From contig DAINRM010000001.1 of NCBI GenBank assembly GCA_036741875.1, positions 62,001-126,000 of the forward strand: 64,000 nucleotides of DNA, given 5' to 3'. Position 1 is the stretch's first letter. Every line of letters begins with the position of its first letter. Shown here piece after piece: positions 16,833-26,580 of this stretch. A model generated the notes under the pieces. The model was given only the letters and a program-made list of their open reading frames with translations, was not told where the DNA came from and made no database searches. The DNA is from HRBIN35 sp036741875 (lineage in GTDB: Bacteria > Patescibacteriota > Minisyncoccia > UBA6257 > HR35). A program made the translations under genes and the position numbers.

Positions 16833-17820
16833 TTTAATTATTTTAATTTTTTTAGTATTAGTATTTTTTGGTTTTTTTTATCTTCTTAAAGAAATTAAAA
16901 GTTTAAAAGAAAAAAAAGATGAAAATTATGAAGAAAAAATTTTAAAATTTTTTCAGTCTTTAGAAATTGGTATTTTAGAGAAATTTAATATTCTAAAAGA
17001 AGAGCTTAATAATAAATTTACTGAATCTTTAGAAAGAGAAAAAAAACTTTTAGAGACAGGAAGTAGACTTGAAGAAATCGCTAGAAATCTTTTTGTAAGT
17101 CTTGAGGAAACAAAAGAAATTAAAAATATTTTAAGTGGTCCCCAAACAAGAGGACATTTGGGTGAAATTATGATAGAAGAAATTTTAAGACATCTACCTT
17201 CAAGTTATTATGAAAAACAACATAAATTAGGCTCTGAAATTGTTGATTATGTGATTAAGTTCAATGAAAAGATAATTCCTATTGATGCTAAGTTTCCTTA
17301 TTTTAAATCACCTGAAAATTTGAGCGAAGAAGAAAAAAAGCAAAGAAAAAAAGAAATTATAAGTAATCTTAAAAATAAGATTGATTCTGTGGCTAAAAAA
17401 TATATTCAACCTTATAGAAATTATGTAGATTTTGCTATTGTTTATCTCGCTAATGAGGGTATTTATTATGAACTTTTAAGCGATAAAGATTATGAAGAAA
17501 TTTGGAATTTGGCTAAAGAAAGAAATATTATTTTAACGTCTCCAAAAAATTTTGAAATTCTTATCTCTTCCCTGCTCCTTATCTTAAAAAAACAAGAAAT
17601 TGCTCAAAATCTTAATTACATTTTAGACGAACTTTCTCAAATAGAAAAAGATTTTAAAATATTAGAAGAAACATTTGAAAAAGCTTTTACCCAGCTAAAT
17701 AATAGTTTCAAAAACTTAAATGAGTTTTCAAGAGCTCTGATGAGATTTTCTTTTTCTCTTAGAAATCTTTTAAATCTAAAAAATAAAGAAATTAAAATTA
17801 AAGAAAGGTCGCTTATTTAG
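16816..17820 (+). CDS. rmuC: RmuC-family DNA recombination protein
   Basis: 334 residues: an N-terminal TM helix (~4-25), a coiled coil (~27-110) and the RmuC nuclease-like domain. Diagnostic parts are GPQTRGHLGEIMIEEILRHL, IVDYVIKFNEKIIPIDAKFPY (PD-(D/E)xK-like core) and VDFAIVYLANEGIYYELL. RmuC limits recombination at inverted repeats and may act as a nuclease on DNA entering the cell. Its overlap with the VirD4-like gene (17 nt) makes a link with DNA uptake or transfer plausible, but this is inference. Confidence 0.85.
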   Translation: MVTYFNLIILIFLVLVFFGFFYLLKEIKSLKEKKDENYEEKILKFFQSLEIGILEKFNILKEELNNKFTESLEREKKLLETGSRLEEIARNLFVSLEETKEIKNILSGPQTRGHLGEIMIEEILRHLPSSYYEKQHKLGSEIVDYVIKFNEKIIPIDAKFPYFKSPENLSEEEKKQRKKEIISNLKNKIDSVAKKYIQPYRNYVDFAIVYLANEGIYYELLSDKDYEEIWNLAKERNIILTSPKNFEILISSLLLILKKQEIAQNLNYILDELSQIEKDFKILEETFEKAFTQLNNSFKNLNEFSRALMRFSFSLRNLLNLKNKEIKIKERSLI

Positions 17821-17836
17821 ATTTTAAACATCAAAA

Positions 17837-18850
17837 ATGAAAATCGCTATTAATGGTTTTGGAAGAATTGGTCGAATCTTCTTTAGACAAGCTTTTGGCA
17901 AACCAAATTTTGAGATTGTTGCTATTAATGATCTTTCTGACACGCAAAATTTAGCTTATCTTTTAAAATACGATACTGTCTATGGAAGATATGAAAAAAA
18001 TATTGAAACTAAGGAAAATAAATTAATAGTTGATGGGAAAGAGATTTTAATTTTTAAAGAAACCGACCCAACAAAACTTCCATGGAAAGATCTTGGTATT
18101 GATATTGTTGTTGAAGCTACCGGAGTTTTTACTGAATATGAAAAAGCTAAAGCTCATCTGCTTGCTGGTGCCAAAAGAGTTGTCATTACTGCCCCAACAA
18201 AAGATGAAATAACTCCAACTTTTACTCCAGGACTTGAAGATTTAGGAAGAATTTTTTCTCTTGGTGAAGGAGGTCTTATTACTTCTAATGCTTCATGTAC
18301 CACAAATTCTGTTAATCCTGTTTTAGAAATAATTAACAGAAGAATAGGAATAAAAAAAGCTGTTTTAACAACTATTCATGCTTATACCAATACTCAAAGT
18401 TTAGTAGATAGCGTTGTCAAGGGTCATGATTTTAGAAGAGGAAGAGCTGGTGCTCAAAACATTGTTCCCTCAACTACAGGGGCTGCTGAAGCTACTTCAA
18501 GAGTTATTCCAGAAATGAAAGAAAAGTTTGATGGTATTTCCATTAGAGTTCCTGTTATTACTGTTTCTTTATCAGATATAACTATATTAACCCAAAGGCC
18601 AACAAGCATAGAAGAAATAAATAATATCTTTAAAGAGGAAGCAAATTCACCAAGATGGGAAGAAATTATAAAAGTTGTCGAAGAGCCTGTTGTTTCTTCA
18701 GATATTATCGGAGAACCCTATGGAGCTGTAATTGATTTAACTTTAACAAAAGTTGTTGATGGAGATTTAGTTAAAGTTTTTTCCTGGTATGACAATGAAT
18801 GGGGTTATTGTGCTATGTTAATTAAGCATATGGAAAGGTTATCTTTATAA
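17837..18850 (+). CDS. gap: Glyceraldehyde-3-phosphate dehydrogenase
   Basis: A 337-residue NAD(P)-dependent GAPDH. The N-terminal Rossmann motif is INGFGRIGRIFFRQ, catalytic Cys lies in SNASCTTNSVNPVL (~153), the His-bearing strand in TTIHAYTNTQSLVD, and the substrate loop in RRGRAGAQNIVPSTTGAAEA. The C-terminus SWYDNEWGYCAMLI is canonical. It shows that at least the lower half of glycolysis is used. It starts 16 nt after rmuC; no Shine-Dalgarno. Confidence 0.96.
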   Translation: MKIAINGFGRIGRIFFRQAFGKPNFEIVAINDLSDTQNLAYLLKYDTVYGRYEKNIETKENKLIVDGKEILIFKETDPTKLPWKDLGIDIVVEATGVFTEYEKAKAHLLAGAKRVVITAPTKDEITPTFTPGLEDLGRIFSLGEGGLITSNASCTTNSVNPVLEIINRRIGIKKAVLTTIHAYTNTQSLVDSVVKGHDFRRGRAGAQNIVPSTTGAAEATSRVIPEMKEKFDGISIRVPVITVSLSDITILTQRPTSIEEINNIFKEEANSPRWEEIIKVVEEPVVSSDIIGEPYGAVIDLTLTKVVDGDLVKVFSWYDNEWGYCAMLIKHMERLSL

Positions 18851-18871
18851 TTTCAATTTTTCGTTAGATTT

Positions 18872-19126
18872 TTATATAATCTTATAAACTAAATCACCTT
18901 CTTTTACTTTTCCAGCAGCTAAGATAGCTACTTCTGTTCCACTTTGGGCTTCTTGAATTTTCTTTCTTTCAATTTCCATCGACTCTACAACTTGCCTAAA
19001 TCTTTCTTCACCGTTTTTTTTCTTAACAACAATTTCATCACCAATTTTTAAATTCTTCTCAAGTTCAACAATCATGGCTGGAATATGAGCATAATAATGT
19101 TTTACTTTACCAATTAAAATCTCCAT
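18872..19126 (-). CDS. Small EF-Tu domain-2-like beta-barrel protein
   Basis: 84 residues: MEILIGKVKHYYAHIPAMIV, then LKIGDEIVVKK, VESMEIERKKIQEAQSGTEVAI and KEGDLVYKI. This is the order of strands in the second (beta-barrel) domain of translational GTPases, and free-standing copies annotated as elongation-factor-like or U32-peptidase-associated are known in archaea and CPR. No GTPase domain is attached. The role is unknown. It is the last gene of the minus-strand cluster containing the pilus genes, and unlike them is intact. Confidence 0.6.
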   Translation of the reverse strand: MEILIGKVKHYYAHIPAMIVELEKNLKIGDEIVVKKKNGEERFRQVVESMEIERKKIQEAQSGTEVAILAAGKVKEGDLVYKII

Positions 19127-19138
19127 TTAAATAATTTT

Positions 19139-19599
19139 TTACCTTACTGTACAAATTGTTTCATTAAGTTCTGCTGACGGTGCACAAACAGTTATTCTTC
19201 CAGAAGAGGTTTCATATCTTAATGTATAACCTGTTGTTGTTGAATTAGCTGGAAAAGATGGGTCTACAGGTAATCTTGGTAAAATATTTGGCACTAAACA
19301 AGAAAGGTTGATCTGGGTATTGTCTGCTTCGGATTCAGAAACAATCATAGTTGTTGTTACTGGCAAAGAAGTAGCATAATAAACGCTTGTAGGGCAATTC
19401 CATCTTCCTTGATTTTCTGTCATATTTTGAACAATACCGCTTAAAAGAGCATTGACATCTGTGGTTCTTTGAGTATTTCTTGCTTTAGCAAATTGACGGC
19501 CTGGGTTAATAGCAACTATTATAGCTCCTGCCAAAAGAACGATTATTCCGATAACAAGAAGTATTTCTATTAAAGTAAAAGCTTTTCTTTTTTTTTCAT
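19139..19599 (-). pseudogene. Type IV pilin (major-pilin-like), frameshifted in A9 at its start
   Basis: The prepilin signal is split. ATG at 19599 followed by nine As (19588-19596) reads MKKKEKLLL then stop. One more A (or two fewer) gives a perfect class III signal, KAFTLIEILLVIGIIVLLAG, running into the pilin body (INPGRQFAKARNTQRTTDVNALLSGI). The body continues for 131 codons to the stop at 19139. The C-terminal part has cysteines (NCP, SCL, VCA, ICT) that may form loops. The A9 tract could be a sequencing error, a phase-variable tract or a site of transcriptional slippage. Confidence 0.75.
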
Positions 19600-19694
19600 T
19601 ATTTAATTTTTAATTTGGCTTTAATTCGACCAAGCTTTATTAAACTTTATTATACAAACAATTTTTAAAAAATTAAAATAATTTCTGTGGAAAA

Positions 19695-21155
19695 TTAAAA
19701 TTCTTTCCATTTCAAGATTTCATAAAATTCTGAAGCTAAAGGAAAATATGGAGGTGGAGAGTATAAATTATCAGCATTATAAGTAATTTCTCTTAATCTA
19801 TAACCAGAACTTCAATTTCCTTGATTATTAATCCAATTAAAACCGTATCTTTTTCTTGTAATTAAACTTCCGAAAATTATTATTTTTTCCCTTTTATATT
19901 CAGAACCACATCCTAATGAATAATAGTGTCTTCCTATTCTTCCTTTTTGAGCTATTAAAACACCGTCAATTCTTAGAATATCTGACCTTTTAAGACCTAT
20001 AAGAATATTTCTATGAGCAATTAAACCAATAGAATCTTTACCGTCATAGTTTGTATATTTTAGATCACTATTTATAATAACATTTGTCATTTTAGCAGAA
20101 TCTTCTGGAAATTTAGCTGAAGCAATTAAAATTTTTTTATTATTTATCTGTCCACTAATCCAAACATTATCCTCAACAAATATAACGCCATTTTGTGGGT
20201 AATCATAAGTTCTTAAAAAACTTTTCTGGCTGATGCTCCAAGAACTTAATGAATATCTTTCGCTTCCGTTAGGATTTGTATAAGGATCATAAATATTACA
20301 GCTAGAAATCTTAACAATTTTTCTAACTAAATAAACATCTATTTTACCATCTGGTCTAATAATGAGCTCATAACCGTAATTATTGACACCACTAAAATTT
20401 AAATAAATACAATTTTGCTGAGCTAAATTTTTATAATAAGCCAAATCTTGTGAAATGCCAACAAAATCTTGCAGTGAAACACCTACTAATCTTCCTGCTT
20501 TAAAAATATCTGGTCTTAAGGGAAGCTGGTTAGGATCAGGATTTGATGGAGGACAAGGATCAACGGGATTTATATGAGTATGAACAGCCCACTCTTCACA
20601 ACCAGCATGATCAGGATCTTGATAAGTTAAAAGAGATGATTTTACTAAATTATAAGCTGTGCCATCAAACCTTATTCCTTTATTAGAATGAATCTCGCCA
20701 TAAACAACCGTTCCTTCACCAAACCTTATATTATCATCGACAAGAACTGAATATTTTGCTAAAGAAAGTCTTCCTAAAAAGACTTCTATCTTTTTACTTA
20801 CTTTGCTGTTTACTAATTTTCCTAAAGATTCAATTTTAACTAAAGAAAAGCCTTCTTCTGGTGGAGAAATACTTAATTCAAATTCTCCTATTTTTTCTCC
20901 GAGGCGATTATAAAAATCATGTTCATAAGGTCCTGGCTGACCGGTACCGTCAGTAAAATCTCTTGGAAAATGATTTAAATACCATCTATAATATTCAATA
21001 CCCGACTCTGCAATATTTAAAGCTAATATTTTATAGATTTCTTTTTCTATAAAACCTAAATACGTTTGAAGCCACAAAATTGAACTTGAAAAAATAAGTA
21101 AAGTCAAGGTAAGATAAAAAAGAATATAAAAAACTATTTGCGCTCTTTGTTTCAT
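19695..21155 (-). pseudogene. Pilus-associated PilX-like protein with in-frame UGA
   Basis: From the ATG at 21155, 447 codons lead to a TGA at 19812-19814; the same frame then stays open for 38 more codons to TAA at 19695. The tail includes NLYSPPPYFPLASEF, which resembles the usual C-terminus of this CPR pilus protein as I remember it, so the UGA looks premature (one change from UGG). The N-terminus is a hydrophobic helix after MKQRAQIVFY, like PilX-type minor pilins lacking the classical signal, followed by AESGIEYYRWYLNHFP and a large beta-rich extracellular domain. The protein may still work if truncated by 39 residues. Confidence 0.7.
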
Positions 21156-21714
21156 TTTGTTCTTAAATTTCTCGGATTGATAATAATGCTATTTTCGTAA
21201 AAATTTCCCTTATTATCAGTTATAACCTTAATTTTGGCCTCAATCAGTCTTATTTTAGCAATATCATAAGTTTCATTGAAATTAATATCATAACCAATAA
21301 AAATTTTTTGAGGTAAAACCAGGTTTTTTAAAATCATTTTGATTTTTTCTTCTTCTTGATCATAACGTAGTGGGTTTTCTGATGGTTTAATTATACCCTT
21401 AAATAAATTTTCTCCATCTAAAAAGTATCTTACTCTTTCTACAAGGCCATCATCATCTAAATCAGTATAAAAAGTAATAGTGGTAAAAGTTATTTCTTCA
21501 AGAGGATAAGCCCCAAAATTGGAAATTTCTATGGATTTAAGATCTTTTTAATTTCATAAAGAAAAAGTTCTGTTTCACCTAGGGTGCCTAAGCCATAGGT
21601 AAGATAAATATTGAGATTTGATAAATTAATCATCATCAAAATTAAAAAGAAAAGTATGAAAGATAAAATGAGCATAAGAAAAACAAGCTCTATTAAAGCA
21701 AATCCTTTTTTCAT
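21152..21714 (-). pseudogene. Minor pilin with one frameshift
   Basis: ATG at 21714 gives a class III prepilin start (MKKGFALIELVFLMLILSFI) but the frame stops after 61 codons. Adding one A in the A5 run (complement of 21545-21549) yields EIKKDLKSIEISNFGAYPLEE and joins a downstream frame (FYTDLDDDGLVERVRYFLDG) through to the stop at 21152, about 187 residues in all. The ATG overlaps the previous gene's TGA as ATGA, and the stop overlaps the next ATG, as expected in a tight pilus operon. Confidence 0.7.
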
Positions 21715-22911
21715 CTTGTTTTTTTATAAATTATAAAAATAAGAATGGGTAAAAGAAATAAAATTGGTAAAATTTTTTTCAAATTATTTGAAGCTGTTAA
21801 TTTATTTTGTTCATTTTGACTTTTTTCTTTTAAATTTTCTTCTTTTACTTTTTCAAAAATCTCATTTTTAATTTCCTAATTTTTGTTTTTTTCTTCTAAA
21901 AGTATTTCTTCAGACTTTTTAGTTTCTTGAACGGTTTTTTCTAAATCTTCTTTTAAACTCATATCTTGTATTTTTTGAGTTATCGATGTTTTCCTTTCTT
22001 TTTTTTTCTTGAATAAAAAAGGGTTTTTCTAAAATAGAAGTATCAAAGGTTTTTGAAGAGTCAGTGGTTTTACTTTCTTTATTTTCTGAGATTTCAGTTT
22101 TAGGAATTTCAAATTCTCCGGTTAAGGAAGTTAAATTATTCCAAAAATCTTGAGCTTCAAGTTTATAAAAATATTTAACACCGCTTTCTACTTCTATTTC
22201 AAAAGAACATAATTTTTTAAGAGGAGGACAAGTTTCAAAATAGTCAATATTAAAGGAAGAAACTATTTCAGAAATTTTGTTTTTATAAATAAAATTATAT
22301 TTAATAGGTTCGTTAGCGCTAAAGGAGATTTTTAATTTATTGTTTCCCAAAATTTCTATATTAAAATTTGATATTTGAGGTGGTAAATTTTCTTTACCCT
22401 CATAAAAAGCTAATCTTAAAATTTTTCCTGAAGGTTCTTCATTTATTAAAAGTTCTTCTAATCTATCAAAAATATAAGCTTTTTCTTCTGATCCTTGAAG
22501 AAGCTGTTCTTTATCTAAATAATAAAAATAAAGAGGGCTAAAAAACCTAGGAGTGATAATAATAAAATATTTTTTATTTGAAGAAACTCTTATATTTTCT
22601 CCTATAGGAAATATATATTCCCTTCCTCAATGAGAATAATCAATTTGTGGAACTATAAAATCTTTTTCGAAGACAGTTTCATCATCTTCGCTAATGATCT
22701 TTAAATTAATCTCAGAAGTGCTTTCATTTTCTAATCTAAAACTAATAGCACTTAAATAATCATTAAAAAAATAAACTGGGTGTTTCAAAATTTTTGTCCC
22801 TAGCTTAAATTTAGTGTAGCTTAATGGAGAAACCTCAAAAAATTTATTCACTTCTTCGGCAAAAACCAAACTAAAAATTAATAAACTAGCGAGTAAGAAT
22901 AACTTTTTCAT
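21711..22911 (-). pseudogene. Secreted, C-terminally anchored surface protein with UGA, frameshift and UAG
   Basis: ATG at 22911 begins a signal peptide (KKLFLLASLLIFSLVFA). The frame meets TGA at 22627-22629 (DYSH, stop, GREYIFPIGEN), continues in frame for ~200 codons, shifts in an A9 run (complement of 21999-22007), then meets TAG at 21876-21878. It ends with a C-terminal TM helix (KILPILFLLPILIFIIY) and TGA in an ATGA overlap. The middle has a fibronectin-like stretch (ISNFNIEILG..SFEIEVESGVKYFYKLEAQD) and a Lys/Glu-rich stalk before the anchor. An upstream ATG at 22926 is possible but would lengthen the signal. Three lesions make a functional product unlikely. Confidence 0.65.
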
Positions 22912-24649
22912 GATAGAAATCTTCATCGGAAATTTCCATTTCCTTTGAATAAAAGAAATAACCTTCTTTAATAGTTTCTAAAAGGTATCTACCTGGTGTT
23001 AAATTTTGGAAAAGAGTTTCACCCCGAGAAAAACAAGAAGAATTAAAGCTTATCTTAATTTTATCCAAAGATGGAGAAATTAAAGGATCATTTGTTTGCA
23101 TGTAAACTTTATATTTCAAAAACTTTTTATCTTGAAGAAAAGAAGGAATTTCAAATTCTCGAGCTTCAAAATAAGTATTTTGAGTTCCATCTGGCCCAAC
23201 AAAATTCCATGTAGAATTATCATTATTTGAAGCTAGTTGAAATTTAATTGATGTTCCCATTGGTAAATTCCCTGACCAAGAAAATTTTTTATAACTTATA
23301 CTTGAAGTCCCAAAATCTATTTCTTTAGAAATAAGCCATTCCGTAGAAGTAGAATAAAAACCCCCTAAATCTTTAAGTCTTATTTCACCAGGAAAATTTT
23401 CAGGATCAATTCCTAAACTTAAAGAACTATATTTACCTGAAGACCAATCATCTTCTGTATAAATTTCTTCACCTGTTTTCTGGGTGGCTACTAGATCATT
23501 TCCTTTAAATAAATTAAGAGTAGCTCCTTTAATTAAATTCCCTTTCTCGTCAAAGACAGAAACTAAAAGATTTTTAAGACTATAATTTTTAAGTGTCAAA
23601 ACATAGTTATAAGTACTATTAGGCTGAACATTAAAAGGATTTTCTAAATAAGGTAAGGAGGATCCTAAAACATATCTTGGATCATTAATTTTTAAAAAGT
23701 AACTATCAAATTCAATAGTAAGCTCCTTTTCTCCATTTTCATCGGTAGTAGTGGAAATATTCGTTTTTGAAATAGGTGGGTCAGTGTTTATAAGTTTAAG
23801 TCCCTGAAGATTAAAAGATACATTTGGTATTTTCCTACAAAAAATATTTTGAGTTTTTAACTTTAACTTACTTAGAAGATCTATCTGAAAAGTAACTGTT
23901 GTCAGTTCCTTGCTTTTTACTGTTTGATGGGGTATAGAAGGATTTGGGTATTCTTCTCCTTTCCTATAAGTTTTTTCTGAAGAATAACTTTCCTTAGTAA
24001 CAAAAATAGCATAAGCACTAATTCCTGGTGGAATATCTATAAGCCTTAAAGTACCCCAAATATCTGTAACATCTTGAATAGTAAATGAAGGGTTATTTAA
24101 ATAATCTACTTTCACCCAAGCCTCTTTAACAGGATTCCCTTTAGCATCAATAACTTGAATAAACATAGAACCATTTCTTGTTAGCGCTTCAACAGTTTTA
24201 GGGGCAATTAAGGCAGATAAGGTTTGCTTTTTTATTTTAAAAGGTGAGTTTAAAATTTCTTCTTCAATTTCTACTAATTTATAATCCGCTGGAGCTGTAT
24301 CCTTAGGAGTGGTAGTAATTGTTCCATCTTTAGGGTCATCGATATTTCTTACATAAAAATTTATTTTTACTTCTAAACCATTTTTGCTTATAATTTTTTC
24401 TTAAGGTAAAATACCCGGGTGCCAACCTCCTTCAATACCGATATCTTCATAATTTAAAACTCTGATTTTTTCCATTTCATCTTGAAGAAGAGAAAGAAGT
24501 TGTAGTGTTAATCTTCCTGAAGTAGTGATTTTGCTTAAGTTTTGAAAAATATTAAAAATAAAAAAAGAAATAAATGCTATCAGGAATACTCCTAGAATTA
24601 TTTCTAATAAAGTAAATCCTTTATCTTGTAAGTTTATTGGTAATTTCAT
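22886..24649 (-). pseudogene. Large prepilin-like protein with in-frame UAA
   Basis: ATG at 24649 starts a prepilin (DKGFTLLEIILGVFLIAFIS) followed by a helical stretch to GGWHPGILP, where TAA (24401-24403) interrupts. The same frame then runs open for about 500 codons to 22886 (EKIISKNGLEVKINFYVRN onward). This part has beta-sandwich repeats of carboxypeptidase-regulatory type (VIDAKGNPVKEAWVKV, VFDEKGNLIKGATLNLF). So a long pseudopilin with an extracellular beta-rich domain, perhaps a tip adhesin, has acquired one nonsense codon. It overlaps pilC by 29 nt upstream and the surface-protein gene downstream. Confidence 0.7.
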
Positions 24650-25344
24650 AAATAGGTGTAATGACTGAAAGAGCTATAAAACCTACAACGCTAGCAATAA
24701 TAACCAAAATGATTGGCTCTAAAATATTAAGAAATCTTTCGAGTTCTATATCAATTTCTTCATCATAATTTTCTGCGAGATAAAAAAGGGTATTTACCAA
24801 ATTTCCCGTTCTTTCACCAATAATAATCATATGGATAAAATTATAAGGAAAATATTTTTTCTTTTTGTTTAAAAATTCACCTAAACTATGTCCTTTAAGA
24901 GTAAAATCTTTAGCTTCTAAAACAATTTTTTGATAAACGAGATTGTTTAAACTCTGACTTGTAATTTCTAAAGCTTGAACAAAAGGAAGACCGCTTTCTA
25001 AAAGAAGAGCTAAGTTTCTTGAAAATTCAGAAAGACTATATTTTTTAATTAAATAGGTTTTCCACTAATTTACCTGTATATTCGCCAACCTTAATTACCG
25101 AAATAAAGAAATTATCTAACTTATCAGAAAATTTTTCTAAAGAGTTAGCTAAAAATTGTCCTTTTTCTATATCTTCAATAATATTTTCTAAAATGTATTT
25201 TAAAGAAGTAGAATAAGTGCTTTCTTTTAAAATAAGCAAGGCCTCCGAAAGATTAATACCGCTTTTTAAAAGTAAAGCTAAATTTCTTGAAAAGTTTATT
25301 TTATCTCCTATGGTAATTCTAAAAATAAATGGTTTTTTACTCAT
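24621..25344 (-). pseudogene. pilC: Type IV pilus inner-membrane protein PilC, internally deleted
   Basis: ATG at 25344 gives the first GspF-type cytoplasmic domain (FSRNLALLLKSGINLSEALL..VGEYTGKLVEN), then stop at 25045. In another frame the second GspF domain follows at once (LIKKYSLSEFSRNLALLLESGLPF..GERTGNLVNTL) with the last TM helix (PIILVIIASVVGFIALSVI). In intact PilC about 130 residues with two TM helices separate the two domains. They are missing here, and the junction near 25056-25070 is out of frame. PilC is the platform protein of the pilus motor; this copy cannot be functional as assembled. Confidence 0.8.
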
Positions 25345-26580
25345 GAGTAACTCTTAAAACTTCTTCAATAGTAGTAATACCACTAATTACTTTTCTGATA
25401 CCATCTTCAAGCATTGTTGTCATTCCTGTTTCAATAGCTTTTTCTTTTATTTCTGTGGAACTACTTCTTTTTAAAATAAGTTCTCTAATTTCGTCATTAA
25501 TATTTAAAACCTCATAAACCCCTGTTCTTCCCCAGTATCCCGTTTTGTTACAATTTTTACAACCTTCTCCGTAATAAAATGTTTTAATATTTTTAAGCTC
25601 TTCAATGGTTCTTTGAGGTAAAAGTTCTTTTAAAGATTCAATTTCTATTTCCTTTATTTTTCTTTCTTTTTTACAATACTCACATATTTTTCTAACTAAT
25701 CTTTGACCAATAACAACATTTACTGTTGAAGCTATAAGATAGGGTTCAACTCCAAGTTCTAAAAGCCTAACAACAGCACTAGGAGCATCATTGGTATGAA
25801 GGGTTGAAAGAAGAAGGTGACTTGTTAAAGCAGCATTAACTGCTATTGTAGCTGTTTCATTATCCCTTATCTCGCCTACCATAATTATATCTGGATCTTG
25901 TCTTAAAATAGCTCTTAAACCTTTACCAAAAGTAAGATTGGTTTGAGGATTAACTTGAATTTGTGTAGTTCCGACTATAGCATATTCAACAGGATCTTCA
26001 ATAGTAATAATATGGACTCCTTCAGTATTTAAAACATTTAAAATAGTATAAAGCATTGTTGTTTTACCAGAACCAGTAGGTCCAGTAGCTAAAATCATTC
26101 CATAGGGACGAGAGAGAGCTTTTTTAATTTCTTTTAAATCTCTTGAAGATAAACCTAAGTTTTTTAAAGTAAACTTTTGACCAGGGCTTACTAAAAGCCT
26201 TAAAATAGCATTTTCTCCATAATAAGTAGGCATAATAGAGACTCTAACATCAAAGTAACTATTATCATCCAAAAAAATCTGAATCTTCCATCTTGAGCTG
26301 AAAAATGTTCATCTATTCTTAAATTAGAAAGAATCTTTATTCTTGTAATAATTTCATCTCTTAATTCAATAGGAATATTAAAAAAGTTATGAGCTATACC
26401 ATCTATTCTATATCTTAAAACTAAAAATTTTTCTCTAGGCTGAAAATGAATATCTGAGGCTCTAAGATAATATCCTAAAAGAATAGAATTTTGAACAATA
26501 TCAACTACCGAAGCAATTTCTACTGGTTTTTTAATTTCTTCTTCTATTTTTAGTCTAATTTCTTCAATGTTGTTTGTCAT
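25337..26580 (-). pseudogene. pilB: Type IV pilus assembly ATPase PilB, single frameshift
   Basis: The extension ATPase of the pilus. From ATG 26580 the N-terminal half reads to HFSAQDGRFRFF, then frameshifts in a T7 run (complement of 26271-26277). One more T restores LDDNSYFDVRVSIMP and the rest: Walker A ATGPTGSGKTTML, Asp box TIEDPVEY, Walker B ILRQDPDIIMVGEIRD, His box LLSTLHTNDA, and a zinc tetracysteine (CEYCKK..GCKNC). At about 414 residues it lacks the usual N-terminal MshEN domain, as in short CPR copies. Start and end overlap neighbours by 1 and 8 nt. Lesion is minimal, so a sequencing error or slippage is plausible here. Confidence 0.85.

Noticed and set aside
19812..22629. UGA recoded to glycine (as in Gracilibacteria/Absconditabacteria)
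   Set aside because: RF2 with a UGA frameshift site is present and UGA ends several genes in tight ATGA overlaps (469, 8356, 14364). Only two internal UGAs occur, both in a lesion-rich operon that also has UAA and UAG.
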